NCBI GenBank assembly: GCA_041393775.1
Contig: JAWKJM010000003.1
Location: 496,001-560,000 of the forward strand
Reading direction: 5' to 3'
Length of the DNA stretch: 64,000 bases
Source of the DNA: JADKAV01 sp041393775
Lineage (GTDB): Bacteria > Actinomycetota > Actinomycetes > S36-B12 > UBA10799
The position numbers and the translations under genes are program-made. The notes beneath the pieces are model-generated. The model worked only from the letters and a program-made list of their open reading frames with translations, did not search any database and was not told the DNA's origin. Position 1 is the stretch's first letter, and every line of letters begins with the position of its first letter. Shown in pieces: positions 52,014 through 60,691 of this stretch.

Positions 52014-53020
52014 CTCTGGTCGTGACCGGGGCCGCGGGCTGGTTCGGTCAGGCGTTCTTGGCACGTCTGGCCGGTCGCGGGGCCGAGGGGGTCCGGGTCG
52101 TGGTGCGGTCCCCGCACGACGTGCCGTTGGTGGGCTCGGCACTGCCGAGCGCGCGGATATCCGTCGCAGACACCACCGACGCCGATGCGCTGCGAGAAGT
52201 CTTTGAAGGGCTCGGCGAGTGTCAGGTGGTTCACGCCGCCGGCGTCATCCATCCGGGTCGAGTCGGGGAGTTCCACCAGGTCAACGTCGTGGGGACCCGG
52301 AACGTGCTGCGCTCCGCGCTCGGCGCGGGGCTCACCCGGTTCGTCCACCTGTCCAGTAACTCCGCGATCGGCACCAACCCCAGCCCGGACGATCTGTTCC
52401 GCGACAACGAACCTTTCGACCCCTACCTGGGGTACGGCGCCTCCAAGATGGACGCCGAACTCCTGGTCAAGGACACGCTCGTGGATGCGGGTGTCGCAGG
52501 CGTGATTCTGAGACCGCCGTGGTTCTATGGGCGCTTCCAGCCTGATCGGCAGGCCCGCTTCCTCAAGACCGTCCGGAGAGGCAGGTTCCCGCTGGTCGGG
52601 GACGGCAGCAACCGGCGGTCGATGGTGGACGTGGACAGCCTCGCCGCTGCCGCCGACTTGGCGCTGGCCGTCGAGGTGGCCGACGTGCCGGCCTACTGGA
52701 TCGCGGATCGGCGGCCGTATCGGATGACGGAGATCATCGAGGCCGTCTGGCAGGCGGCCTCGGCTGAGGGATTGACAGTCCGGGAGAAGGTGCTGCGGCT
52801 ACCGGCTGCGGCCGGGAAGGCGGCTTACCGGATCGACGCCGCGTTGCAGGGCAGTGGGCGTTACCAACAGGAGATCCATGTCGCGGGGGAACTGGACAAG
52901 AACATCGCGTGCTCGGTCGAAGGGGCTGAGCGGGACCTGGGGTTCCGGCCCAGTGAGTCGCTGGTCGACGGCATGCGGCGCAGCTATCGGTACGGGCTCG
53001 AGAACGGCCAAGACGTCTGA
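52010..53020 (+). CDS. NAD-dependent epimerase/dehydratase family protein (extended SDR)
   Basis: 336 residues. NAD-binding TGAAGWFG near residue 6, catalytic YGASK with an upstream SSNS Ser, and a C-terminal substrate domain with SMVDVDSLAAAADLALAV. It resembles 3-beta-hydroxysteroid dehydrogenase/isomerase-like and nucleotide-sugar epimerase SDRs. ATG 52010 overlaps the GMC stop. Substrate unknown. Confidence 0.85.
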   Translation: MTLVVTGAAGWFGQAFLARLAGRGAEGVRVVVRSPHDVPLVGSALPSARISVADTTDADALREVFEGLGECQVVHAAGVIHPGRVGEFHQVNVVGTRNVLRSALGAGLTRFVHLSSNSAIGTNPSPDDLFRDNEPFDPYLGYGASKMDAELLVKDTLVDAGVAGVILRPPWFYGRFQPDRQARFLKTVRRGRFPLVGDGSNRRSMVDVDSLAAAADLALAVEVADVPAYWIADRRPYRMTEIIEAVWQAASAEGLTVREKVLRLPAAAGKAAYRIDAALQGSGRYQQEIHVAGELDKNIACSVEGAERDLGFRPSESLVDGMRRSYRYGLENGQDV

Positions 53021-54048
53021 TGCGCGCCGTGGTGACCGGGGGTTCGGGATACTTCGGCAACATCTTGTGCGAGATGCTGGCAGCGGCCGGTCACGAGGTC
53101 GTCAATTTCGACGTCAGTCCGTGGGAGATACCCGGCGCGCGGCTCTTCCTGGGCGACATCCGCGACCGGGACGCCGTGCAGGCCGCGTTCGACGGGGCCG
53201 ACGTCGTGTTCCACAACGTTGCGCAGGTTCCGTTGGCTCGCGACGCCGAACTGTTCCGAACTGTCAATCGCGGTGGCACCGAGAACATGCTGCGAGCCGC
53301 GGAAGGCGCAGGAGTCCGCAAAGTGGTCTACACATCGTCGTCGGCCGTGTTCGGGATCCCCGCCGTGAACCCGGTCACGGAGAACACCGTGCCGGCCCCG
53401 GTCGAAGCGTACGGCTGGGCCAAACTCGAGGGCGAATGGCTGTGCCGGGCCGCGGTGTCGCGGGGCTTGGACGTGACGATGATCCGGCCGCGGACCATCG
53501 TGGGACACGGGCGGCTGGGAATCTTCGCGATCCTGTTCGACTGGGTGGCCGACGGGATCGACGTGTTCGTGTTCGACGGCGGCGACAACAGATATCAGTT
53601 CGTCGATGCCGCTGATCTCGCCCGTGCATGCATTCTGGCAGGCGACCGGAGCGGGCCGTCTGTCTACAACATCGGGGCATCACGCTTCGGCACGATGCGC
53701 GAAACGCTGCAAGCACTGTGCGACCACGCGGCGACCGGCTCGACAGTGCGGTCGGTGCCCAGTCGGTTGGCTGCGCCGGCCATGAAGCTCGCTTCGAAGT
53801 CGCGCTTGGCGCCGTTCGCCGACTACCACTGGCTGATGTACGCCCACGATCTGTGGTTCGACACCTCCGCGGCTGAGCGCGATCTCGGGTGGCATGCGGA
53901 CTACTCCAACGAGCAGATGATCTGTCAGGCCTACGACTGGTTCCTGGCCAACCGGGCCGCGGTGGCGCGGGCGGGGCCGAGTCACCACCGCTCGAGTGTC
54001 AAGCAGGGCATCCTGATGGGCGCGAAGGCAGTCCTGGCCCGGCTTTGA
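53020..54048 (+). CDS. NAD-dependent epimerase/dehydratase family protein (extended SDR), second copy
   Basis: 342 residues. NAD-binding TGGSGYFGN, TSSSAVFG with the Ser, and EAYGWAKLEGEW with the YxxxK pair. It is only distantly related to the preceding SDR, so the two probably act on different carbons or intermediates. ATG 53020 overlaps the upstream stop (TGATG). Last gene of the four-gene operon. Confidence 0.85.
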   Translation: MRAVVTGGSGYFGNILCEMLAAAGHEVVNFDVSPWEIPGARLFLGDIRDRDAVQAAFDGADVVFHNVAQVPLARDAELFRTVNRGGTENMLRAAEGAGVRKVVYTSSSAVFGIPAVNPVTENTVPAPVEAYGWAKLEGEWLCRAAVSRGLDVTMIRPRTIVGHGRLGIFAILFDWVADGIDVFVFDGGDNRYQFVDAADLARACILAGDRSGPSVYNIGASRFGTMRETLQALCDHAATGSTVRSVPSRLAAPAMKLASKSRLAPFADYHWLMYAHDLWFDTSAAERDLGWHADYSNEQMICQAYDWFLANRAAVARAGPSHHRSSVKQGILMGAKAVLARL

Positions 54049-54057
54049 CCGGGGCTA

Positions 54058-54199
54058 CCTCCATCCTCTGGCCGATACCTGAAGTGAACTTCCTGCGACG
54101 GCCAGCAGATGGTGGTTTTCGGAGCCGGAATGCGCTGTTTGTCCCTTTCCGACCTCCATCCTCTGGCGCTTCGTGGGGGACGCGGCCAGAGGATGGAGG
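54058..54199. repeat. Three copies of a 15-bp motif forming a large hairpin between convergent genes
   Basis: CCTCCATCCTCTGGC occurs at 54058-54072 and 54153-54167, and its exact reverse complement at 54185-54199. The second and third form a 15-bp perfect stem with a 17-nt loop. It lies between the SDR operon and the convergent secreted protein, so it can serve as a bidirectional terminator, though no T-tract is seen. Confidence 0.7.
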
Positions 54200-54208
54200 C
54201 GGTTGGTC

Positions 54209-55585
54209 CTAGCTGCGGGTGATCTTGCCCTTGCGCCACGAGTAGCTCGTGATCCGGTGACCGTCGAAGCGCCGGATCGCCACCGAATCGCCACCGTTGT
54301 CCAGGATGGCGTGGCGGGCTTTGAAGAACCGGGTGTTGCCCTTCGGTTTCCCCTTGCCCATCCGGATCTTCAGGGTCTGGCCAGGCATCATGGTGTCAGT
54401 TGCCCGGAACTCGTAGGCCAGGCCGCCGATGGTGAGCTTGTAGCCGACCATCGACAGGGTTTCGGCCGAGCGGTTGCGGACCTTGACCCACTCCCGGTTA
54501 GGGGAGCGCAATTCGTTGCCGGGCGGGTCGTAGCGCACCTTCGCGATCGTGATCGCATCCTGTCGCACGTCGTAGCATCCGGTCTCGCACGGGTACAGCG
54601 ACTGCGCGCGGGTGTTCCCCTGCGGATCCACCACCCAGACCCCGTCACCGACGTAGCGCTTGATGCTGTCCGGGTTGGCGAAGGCGGCGCGCTTGCGGCC
54701 CCAGTAGAAAGTGGACGATGTGGCGGTCCCCGAGCCGACGTGCAACTTGACGGAGCCGCCCGGGGCGATCGCCGTGCCGGAGGGGAACTGGAACGTCGCG
54801 AGGCTGGAGTCCCGGATCGCCCAGCCACTGACGTCCACGGTGGCGACGCCGTCGTTGAACAACTGGACGTACTCGCCGTTGAGGTTCTGCTGGTCGTTGC
54901 CGACCGGGTCCGGCTGGATCAACACCCGCAGCACGGCGCCGGGGCTTAGTTCGTCGCCGCAGAACGTGGGGTTCCACATGTTCACCCGGCTGTTCACGGC
55001 CGCGGCATACAGATTGCGATAGGCCCGGTTGTGTGCCGGCTCCTCCTTGCGCGGCATCCACTGGCCCCACCCGTTCGAGAGTTGATGCGCGGCCAGATCG
55101 ATCCAGCGGCCCTGCGCGTAGACATACGCGGTCCGCAGTAGCCTGCCCCGGATGGTGTTCGTGGAGTTGCGCATGCTGGCCAGTACGACCGGGTAGCCCT
55201 CCGCGACGACGGTCAGTTCCTGGTAGGCGTCCGGACCTCCGCACTGGGCCCCCGGAGCGTGCCGGGCAACCCGCTCCGGGGCTTGGACGCCCACGAGCCG
55301 GACAACCTTGTAGTTGCGCACTTTGCGACTCGGAGCCGCACCGAGACGGAATGTGTCTCCGTCGGTGACCATGGAGACGTAGCCGCGTTCGCGAACCTTC
55401 TCGCCCTTGGCCAGTGGCGGTGAGAACTGTGGGACCGGCCCGCCCCGGTAGCTGTAGTCGGTCGGCTTGGTCTTGGCGTCGCCGGTGGTCTGGCTGGTGT
55501 CGTCGGCGCCGGCGGGGGTCGTGCCCGCTGTCCCCGCAACGGCGGTCAGCAGGATCGCGGACAGTGTCAGACCGGCGCGCAGCAT
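54209..55585 (-). CDS. Secreted protein with staphylococcal-nuclease-like and lamin-tail domains
   Basis: 458 residues with a signal peptide (LRAGLTLSAILLTAVAGTAG). Residues about 70-215 resemble a thermonuclease fold (VTDGDTFRLG, VRLVGVQAPE, then a Cys-containing ARHAPGAQCGG). Two lamin-tail-like beta-sandwich domains follow: one with NLNGEYVQLFNDG and SGWAIRDSS (about 235-300), and one with NREWVKVRNRSAE (about 375-440). ATG 55585 has AAGGAGG 6 nt upstream. Probably an extracellular nuclease that attaches to the surface or to DNA; catalytic Arg/Glu residues were not verified. Confidence 0.75.
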   Translation of the reverse strand: MLRAGLTLSAILLTAVAGTAGTTPAGADDTSQTTGDAKTKPTDYSYRGGPVPQFSPPLAKGEKVRERGYVSMVTDGDTFRLGAAPSRKVRNYKVVRLVGVQAPERVARHAPGAQCGGPDAYQELTVVAEGYPVVLASMRNSTNTIRGRLLRTAYVYAQGRWIDLAAHQLSNGWGQWMPRKEEPAHNRAYRNLYAAAVNSRVNMWNPTFCGDELSPGAVLRVLIQPDPVGNDQQNLNGEYVQLFNDGVATVDVSGWAIRDSSLATFQFPSGTAIAPGGSVKLHVGSGTATSSTFYWGRKRAAFANPDSIKRYVGDGVWVVDPQGNTRAQSLYPCETGCYDVRQDAITIAKVRYDPPGNELRSPNREWVKVRNRSAETLSMVGYKLTIGGLAYEFRATDTMMPGQTLKIRMGKGKPKGNTRFFKARHAILDNGGDSVAIRRFDGHRITSYSWRKGKITRS

Positions 55586-55716
55586 TCGCGACCTCCTTGC
55601 GGTAATGCCTTGCACCCGCGACGCGACATCGGCCGTCGCCGCAGGTCCTATTCCCGCTATCGGCCGAAGTTGCCCGGAATCTTAGGGTCGATACCCCTTT
55701 GGGCCCCTCGTACTGC

Positions 55717-56130
55717 TCAGAAGAAGACCCACTTCTTGTAGGCGAAGAACCGGCCCACTGTGGCCAGTGCCGTGGCGGCGGCCTTTACCGCGTTCAGCCA
55801 GAGGGTCCCGGGCTCCCAGGCGACTTCAACTGCGACGACCACTACCTCGATGAATGCCACTGCCGCCAGGTTGATCCCGGCGAAGGCTGTGTAGGCGTGC
55901 AGAAGTGACTTGATCTCCCGGTGCGCGAAGGTCCATTTGTAGTTGCCGACGAAGGCGAAGGTCATGGAGAGGAAGAGGGCGACCGCGTTCGCTGCCCAGA
56001 CCGGCCAGCCCGTCCGCAACAGGCCGTTGAAGAGTCCGAAGTCGAGAATGACGGCAAGAATCCCGACGACCAGGAAACCGCCGATCTCCTTACGGGCGGT
56101 CGGCGGTGCGGTGGGCGCTTCGGTGGTCAT
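55717..56130 (-). CDS. GtrA family membrane protein
   Basis: 137 residues, four membrane helices (FLVVGILAVILDFGLFNGLL, AANAVALFLSMTFAFVGNYK, AYTAFAGINLAAVAFIEVVV, and a final one ending RFFAYKKWVFF). The NYKWTF and RFFAYKKWVF motifs are typical. GtrA-type proteins are thought to help move lipid-linked sugars across the membrane. Leaderless start: TAGCCT (56138-56143, minus) ends 7 nt before ATG 56130. 55586-55716 has no gene. Confidence 0.88.
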   Translation of the reverse strand: MTTEAPTAPPTARKEIGGFLVVGILAVILDFGLFNGLLRTGWPVWAANAVALFLSMTFAFVGNYKWTFAHREIKSLLHAYTAFAGINLAAVAFIEVVVVAVEVAWEPGTLWLNAVKAAATALATVGRFFAYKKWVFF

Positions 56131-56148
56131 CGCGGTCAGGCTATCGGA

Positions 56149-57069
56149 TCACCGCAGCGTGTAACCCGCGGCGAGCAGAACCGCGCGTGGCGGCGGAATC
56201 TCGCCGTGCCGCAGCCCGGTCCACAACTGCTGCGCCAGGCGCTTCGACCAGCGACCGCGAGCCAGGGACTCGAGGTCCGGGTCGCGACCGTCCGACAGCT
56301 CGAGCAGGCGCACTGCTGCGGCTGTGATCCAGCCGGTGCGGCCGCGCACGTCGGCCATCAGGCCCGCACGCGACCCGGTGCGTCCGGCGTAGTTGCGCAG
56401 ACGCCGCGGGGTCACTTTGCGCAGGCCGTCACCGATCACCTGCTCCTTGTGCTGCGTGTAGTCGACCAGTGGTTCGTCGATATAGGCCACCTCCCCGAGC
56501 CGGGCAGCGACCGCGGCCAGCCACTGGTCGTGCCAGCCGCGCAGACCGGCTCCCGGGAAGGGCAACGCAGCGCGCCTCGTGGCAGGCGACGCACAGAGGG
56601 CGGCACCTGAGACGCAGTTCATCAGTAGTAGCTGCGCCGGGCGCAGCGAACGTGGCCCGGGACGGTGGGGGAGGAAACGGTCCCGCAGCACCTCGCCGTG
56701 CTCATCGACGACGCGCATCGCGCTGAAGACAGCCTGTACGCCCGGTCGCATCGCGGCGAGCGTGCGCTCGATCTTGTCGGCACGCCAGGCGTCGTCCTGG
56801 TCGCACAGGAATACCGGCGCGTCGGACCGGGTCGTGCTCAGGAGGGTCTCGAAGGCTCCGTAGTGACCGAGGTGCGGTTGTGCGGGCAGGAGCGTGAAGC
56901 GGTCGTCGAGGTCACACTGGGACGACACATACGCGCGGTTGCCAGAAGCGTCATCCAGCACCAGACACTCGAAGTCTTCGACGCTCTGTGCGCGGATGGA
57001 AGCGAGTTGTCGTGTGAACAGACCCGGTTGCGGGTTGTGGGTCGCCAGCACGATCAAGGCCCTGGTCAC
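56149..57069 (-). CDS. Glycosyltransferase family 2
   Basis: 306-residue GT-A fold transferase: RALIVLATHNPQPGLFTRQL start, then ECLVLDDASGN, LCDQDDAWRADKIERTL with the metal-binding DxD-type acidic motif, and GWHDQWLAAVAARLGEVAYI. It resembles rhamnosyltransferases. I start at GTG 57069, with GGAGG 7 nt upstream; the longer frame is antisense to rmlC. Divergent from rmlC. Confidence 0.87.
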   Translation of the reverse strand: MTRALIVLATHNPQPGLFTRQLASIRAQSVEDFECLVLDDASGNRAYVSSQCDLDDRFTLLPAQPHLGHYGAFETLLSTTRSDAPVFLCDQDDAWRADKIERTLAAMRPGVQAVFSAMRVVDEHGEVLRDRFLPHRPGPRSLRPAQLLLMNCVSGAALCASPATRRAALPFPGAGLRGWHDQWLAAVAARLGEVAYIDEPLVDYTQHKEQVIGDGLRKVTPRRLRNYAGRTGSRAGLMADVRGRTGWITAAAVRLLELSDGRDPDLESLARGRWSKRLAQQLWTGLRHGEIPPPRAVLLAAGYTLR

Positions 57070-57118
57070 TGCGCCACCTCCCCGGCTCACCTTAGCCAGC
57101 GCTGCCTCGTCTGCTGGG

Positions 57119-57124
57119 TAGGCT
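57119..57124 (+). promoter_or_regulatory. Predicted -10 of rmlC (leaderless)
   Basis: TAGGCT ends 7 nt before ATG 57131, favouring that codon over GTG 57128. Confidence 0.55.
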
Positions 57125-57130
57125 GAGGTG

Positions 57131-57730
57131 ATGCTCATCGAACCGCTGCAGATCGAAGGCGCCTGGACCGTGACCCCGAAGTTGCACGGTGACGACCGCG
57201 GGCTGTTCTTCGAGTGGTTCAAGGCCCCCACGTTCAGCGGTTCCATCGGTCACGGACTCACGCTGGCTCAGGCGAACTGCTCGGTGTCGGCCGCCGGCAC
57301 TGTCCGCGGTATCCACTTCGCCGACGTTCCGCCCGGCCAGGCCAAGTATGTGACCTGCCTGTCCGGCCGGGTGCGGGATGTGGTGGTGGATGTCCGGGTG
57401 GGTTCCCCGACGTTCGGTCACTGGGAGGCGGTGGAGTTGAACACCGACACCCGACGGGCCGTGTACCTCGGTGAGGGTCTTGGGCACGGGTTCGTTGCGT
57501 TGGAGGACAACTCCACCGTCGTCTACTTGTGCAGCACGACATACAACCCGACCGGAGAACACGAGGTGCACCCCTTCGACCCGGACCTGGGCATCGACTG
57601 GGGGATCGGAGCCGGGCAGGCGGCGCTGTCGGTCAAGGACGCGGGGGCGCCCGGCTTGCGGCAGGCCAGGGACGGCGGGTTGTTGCCCGTCTACGAGCAG
57701 TGTGTCGCGTACTCGGCCGGCTTGGGCTGA
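57131..57730 (+). CDS. rmlC: dTDP-4-dehydrorhamnose 3,5-epimerase
   Basis: 199-residue cupin that inverts C3 and C5 on the way to dTDP-L-rhamnose. Typical parts are HGDDRGLFFEWFKA, QANCSVSAAGTVRGIHF with the catalytic His, and GEGLGHGFVALEDNSTVVYL with the downstream Tyr. Leaderless ATG 57131. It is separated from rmlBD, which read the other way. Confidence 0.95.
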   Translation: MLIEPLQIEGAWTVTPKLHGDDRGLFFEWFKAPTFSGSIGHGLTLAQANCSVSAAGTVRGIHFADVPPGQAKYVTCLSGRVRDVVVDVRVGSPTFGHWEAVELNTDTRRAVYLGEGLGHGFVALEDNSTVVYLCSTTYNPTGEHEVHPFDPDLGIDWGIGAGQAALSVKDAGAPGLRQARDGGLLPVYEQCVAYSAGLG

Positions 57731-57770
57731 TGTATGAGGTGCCGGCCGGACCGGCGGGACGGACACGGTT

Positions 57771-57882
57771 GTGACGAAGGTGCCAGCCGTCCCCGCCCTG
57801 TGTGACGAAGGTGCGCAGTCCGAGCCCTCGCGACCGCGCACCTTCGTGACAACTCGGGGTCGGACCTCCGCACCTTCGTCAC
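57771..57882. repeat. Four-copy inverted-repeat array (GTGACGAAGGTGC)
   Basis: GTGACGAAGGTGC at 57771-57783 and 57802-57814; inverted forms GCACCTTCGTGAC at 57838-57850 and GCACCTTCGTCAC at 57870-57882. The outer pair is a perfect 13-bp stem, the inner pair has one mismatch. It lies between convergent rmlC and rmlD and could terminate both. A related dyad is inside oriC. Confidence 0.7.
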
Positions 57883-57919
57883 ACAAGGTGGGCACGTCCG
57901 ACTGCTCGCCGAGCAGACT

Positions 57920-58762
57920 CTAGCCCAGCAGCAACGGCAGGGCCTCTGCCAGCGCCTGGTCCCATGCGCGCATCGGCGCGAGACCTTGTTCTCGCCATCG
58001 GTCGTGACCCAGAACGCTGTATGCGGGGCGGGGTGCGGGACGCGGGAACTGATCCGTCGTCGTGGGAGTCACCCGGTCCGGGTCCGCGCTCGCGAGTTCG
58101 AAGATCCTGCGGGCGAAGCGGTACCACGTGGTCTGCCCCGAGTTGGTGCCGTGGTAGATCCCGGGAGCGGCAGAACTGTCACCGAGCGCGATGATCTGGC
58201 GGGCTAGATCGCGGCTCCAGGTGGGTTGGCCGGTCTGGTCGTCGACCACGCTGACGGTGTCCTTGGTCTGCTCGAGTCCGAGCATTGTCTTGACGAAGTT
58301 GCTGCCGTTGATCCCGTACAGCCAGGCCGTCCGGATCACGTAGCCGCGGCCGGGCAGTACCTCCAGCACAGCCTCCTCCCCGTGGAGTTTGGTGCGGCCG
58401 TAGGCCGACCGGGGGCCGGGCACCGCATCTTCGGCATAAGGGGAGGCCGCCTCGCCGTCGAAGACGTAGTCCGTGGAGATGTGGATCAGCCGGGCGTGTT
58501 CGCAGGCCTGCGAGATGACCCGCGGGCCGAGCCCGTTGACGGCCTCCGCCGCGGCTTCGTCGGTCTCTGCGGCATCCACGGCGGTGTAGGCGGCGCAGTT
58601 CACGACGATGTCCGGCCGGTGCTCGGCGAGCGCACCCCGGACACTCGCGGAGTCGGTGATGTCCACATCGGGGACGTCGAGGCCGGCTGCGGCGCCCCCC
58701 AGCAGACCGAGGAGATCGCTTCCGAGTTGCCCGCGCGACCCGAGAACGAGCCATCGGCTCAC
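57920..58762 (-). CDS. rmlD: dTDP-4-dehydrorhamnose reductase
   Basis: 280-residue SDR that makes dTDP-L-rhamnose with NAD(P)H. GSRGQLGSDL at the N-terminus, VNCAAYTAVDAAE, STDYVFDG and YGRTKLHGE with the YxxxK pair are all diagnostic. GTG 58762 overlaps the rmlB stop (GTGA). Confidence 0.95.
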   Translation of the reverse strand: MSRWLVLGSRGQLGSDLLGLLGGAAAGLDVPDVDITDSASVRGALAEHRPDIVVNCAAYTAVDAAETDEAAAEAVNGLGPRVISQACEHARLIHISTDYVFDGEAASPYAEDAVPGPRSAYGRTKLHGEEAVLEVLPGRGYVIRTAWLYGINGSNFVKTMLGLEQTKDTVSVVDDQTGQPTWSRDLARQIIALGDSSAAPGIYHGTNSGQTTWYRFARRIFELASADPDRVTPTTTDQFPRPAPRPAYSVLGHDRWREQGLAPMRAWDQALAEALPLLLG

Positions 58763-59736
58763 GAGGCGGCCTTGAGTGGTCGCCACCAGGCTTCATTGGC
58801 CCGGTACCAGTCGATGGTGTGCGCCAGGCCGGTCCGGAAGTCCACCTCGGGCCGGTATCCGAGTTCCGATGAGATCTTGGTGATGTCGACGGAGTAGCGG
58901 CGGTCGTGGCCTTTCCGGTCAGCGACTCGCGCGACCATCTGCTCACCGGCGCCCATCGCCTCGAGCAACGTGTAGGTCAACTCCTTGTTGGTCAGTTCGG
59001 TGCCACCGCCGATGTTGTAGATCTCGCCCGGCCGGCCGCCGTCGAGCACGAGCTGAATCCCGTGGCAGTGATCGTCGACGTGCAGCCAGTCACGGATGTT
59101 GAGCCCGTCGCCGTACAAGGGAACCTTCTTGCCGTCCATCAGATTCGTGACGAACAGCGGGATCACCTTCTCGGGGAACTGATAGGGCCCGTAGTTGTTC
59201 GAGCAGCGGGTGATGACCACGTCGAGCCCGAAGGTGCGGTGATACGCGCGGGCAAGCAGGTCGGAGCCGGCTTTCGAGGCAGAATACGGGGAGTTGGGTG
59301 AAAGCGGGAAGTCTTCCGACCACGACCCCTCATCGATGGATCCGTAGACCTCGTCGGTGGATATGTGCACGAAGCGGCCCACCCCCGCGTCCAGAGCAGC
59401 CTGCAGCAACTTCTGCGTCCCCATCACGTTGGTGAGTACGAACTCGGAGGCGCCGGTGATCGACCGATCGACGTGGGACTCGGCGGCGAAATGCACGATG
59501 GCGTCGTGACCCGGGACCAGATCGGCCAGCAGTTCACCGTCGCAGATGTCGCCTTCGATGAACGTGTACCGAGGACTGTCGGCCACCGGGTCGAGGTTCG
59601 CGCGCACGCCCGCGTAAGTGAGCTTGTCGAGAACCGTCACGGAGGTCTCGGCGTGCTGCGGGTAGGCCCCGGACAGCAGTCTGCGGACGAAATTGGAGCC
59701 GATGAAGCCTGCAGCTCCTGTTACCAGGATCTTCAC
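58759..59736 (-). CDS. rmlB: dTDP-glucose 4,6-dehydratase
   Basis: 325-residue extended SDR. NAD site TGAAGFIGSN, HFAAESHVDRSI, ISTDEVYG with the catalytic Thr-Asp-Glu set, YSASKAGSD and RCSNNYGPYQFPEKVIP identify RmlB. GTG 59736 with a GAGAGGGGG upstream. Divergent from rmlA across a 76-bp gap. Confidence 0.97.
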   Translation of the reverse strand: MKILVTGAAGFIGSNFVRRLLSGAYPQHAETSVTVLDKLTYAGVRANLDPVADSPRYTFIEGDICDGELLADLVPGHDAIVHFAAESHVDRSITGASEFVLTNVMGTQKLLQAALDAGVGRFVHISTDEVYGSIDEGSWSEDFPLSPNSPYSASKAGSDLLARAYHRTFGLDVVITRCSNNYGPYQFPEKVIPLFVTNLMDGKKVPLYGDGLNIRDWLHVDDHCHGIQLVLDGGRPGEIYNIGGGTELTNKELTYTLLEAMGAGEQMVARVADRKGHDRRYSVDITKISSELGYRPEVDFRTGLAHTIDWYRANEAWWRPLKAAS

Positions 59737-59799
59737 GCTGCGGCCCCCTCTCAGACACGCTGGATCTTCCCGACCATCTTAGGAGCAGTCGCCGCGCCC

Positions 59800-59805
59800 T
59801 AGAAT
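59800..59805 (+). promoter_or_regulatory. Predicted -10 of rmlA (leaderless)
   Basis: TAGAAT ends 8 nt before ATG 59813 (7 intervening bases). ATG 59804 overlaps this hexamer and is less likely to be the start. Confidence 0.5.
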
Positions 59806-59812
59806 GCACCCT

Positions 59813-60691
59813 ATGAAGGGCATCGTCCTGGCCGGGGGGACCGGTTCGAGGCTGTGGCCCATCACCCGTGGAGTGAGCAAACAACTGCTGCCGGTCTATG
59901 ACAAACCGATGATCCACTACCCGATCAGCACGCTCATGGCCGCTGGTCTGCGCGAGATCCTGATCATCACCACCGCCGAGGATCAGGCCGGGTTCCAGCG
60001 GCTGCTGGCAGACGGCTCAGATCTCGGGATGTCCTTCTCGTACGTGGTACAGCCCGCGCCGGAGGGTCTGGCCCAGGCGTTCATCCTGGGTGAGCAGTTC
60101 CTCGGCGGTGAGTCCGTCGCACTCGTGCTGGGCGACAACATCTTCCATGGACCCGGCCTGGGGAAGCAGTTGCGTCCTCTGACCCGGGTCGACGGCGGCC
60201 ATATCTTCGCCTATCGGGTCAGCAACCCGGAGGACTACGGCGTGGTCGAGTTCGACGCTGCCGGCCGCGCGGTCTCTCTGGAGGAGAAGCCCGAACACCC
60301 GCGCAGTGCATACGCGGTGCCGGGCCTGTACTTCTACAGTTCGGACGTCGTCGACATCGCGAAGAGCATCACCCCGAGCGTGCGCGGCGAGCTGGAGATC
60401 ACCAGTGTGAACGAGCACTACCTCGAGCAGGGCCGGCTCGCGGTCACCGTCCTGCCGCGGGGCACGGCGTGGCTGGACACCGGATCCTTCGATTCCCTGG
60501 CCGACGCCGGTGCCTACGTCCGCGTCCTCGAGGAGCGCCAGGGGACCAAGGTCGGGTGTCTGGAGGAGTTCGCGTGGCGCAACGGGTGGATCGATGATGA
60601 GCAGTTGCTGAGACTGGCCGAGCCGATGCGCAAGAGCGGATACGGGCAGTACGTCGCCCGCCTGCTGTCCGAGCCCCGGGCCGCTCAATGA
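59813..60691 (+). CDS. rmlA: Glucose-1-phosphate thymidylyltransferase
   Basis: 292 residues. Nucleotide-binding GGTGSRLWPITRG, VYDKPMIHYPIS, VLGDNIFHGPG and the C-terminal RGTAWLDTGSFDSL define RmlA, the first step to dTDP-rhamnose. Leaderless start at ATG 59813. The next transferase gene overlaps its stop (ATGA), so rhamnose supply and transfer are coupled. Confidence 0.96.
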   Translation: MKGIVLAGGTGSRLWPITRGVSKQLLPVYDKPMIHYPISTLMAAGLREILIITTAEDQAGFQRLLADGSDLGMSFSYVVQPAPEGLAQAFILGEQFLGGESVALVLGDNIFHGPGLGKQLRPLTRVDGGHIFAYRVSNPEDYGVVEFDAAGRAVSLEEKPEHPRSAYAVPGLYFYSSDVVDIAKSITPSVRGELEITSVNEHYLEQGRLAVTVLPRGTAWLDTGSFDSLADAGAYVRVLEERQGTKVGCLEEFAWRNGWIDDEQLLRLAEPMRKSGYGQYVARLLSEPRAAQ

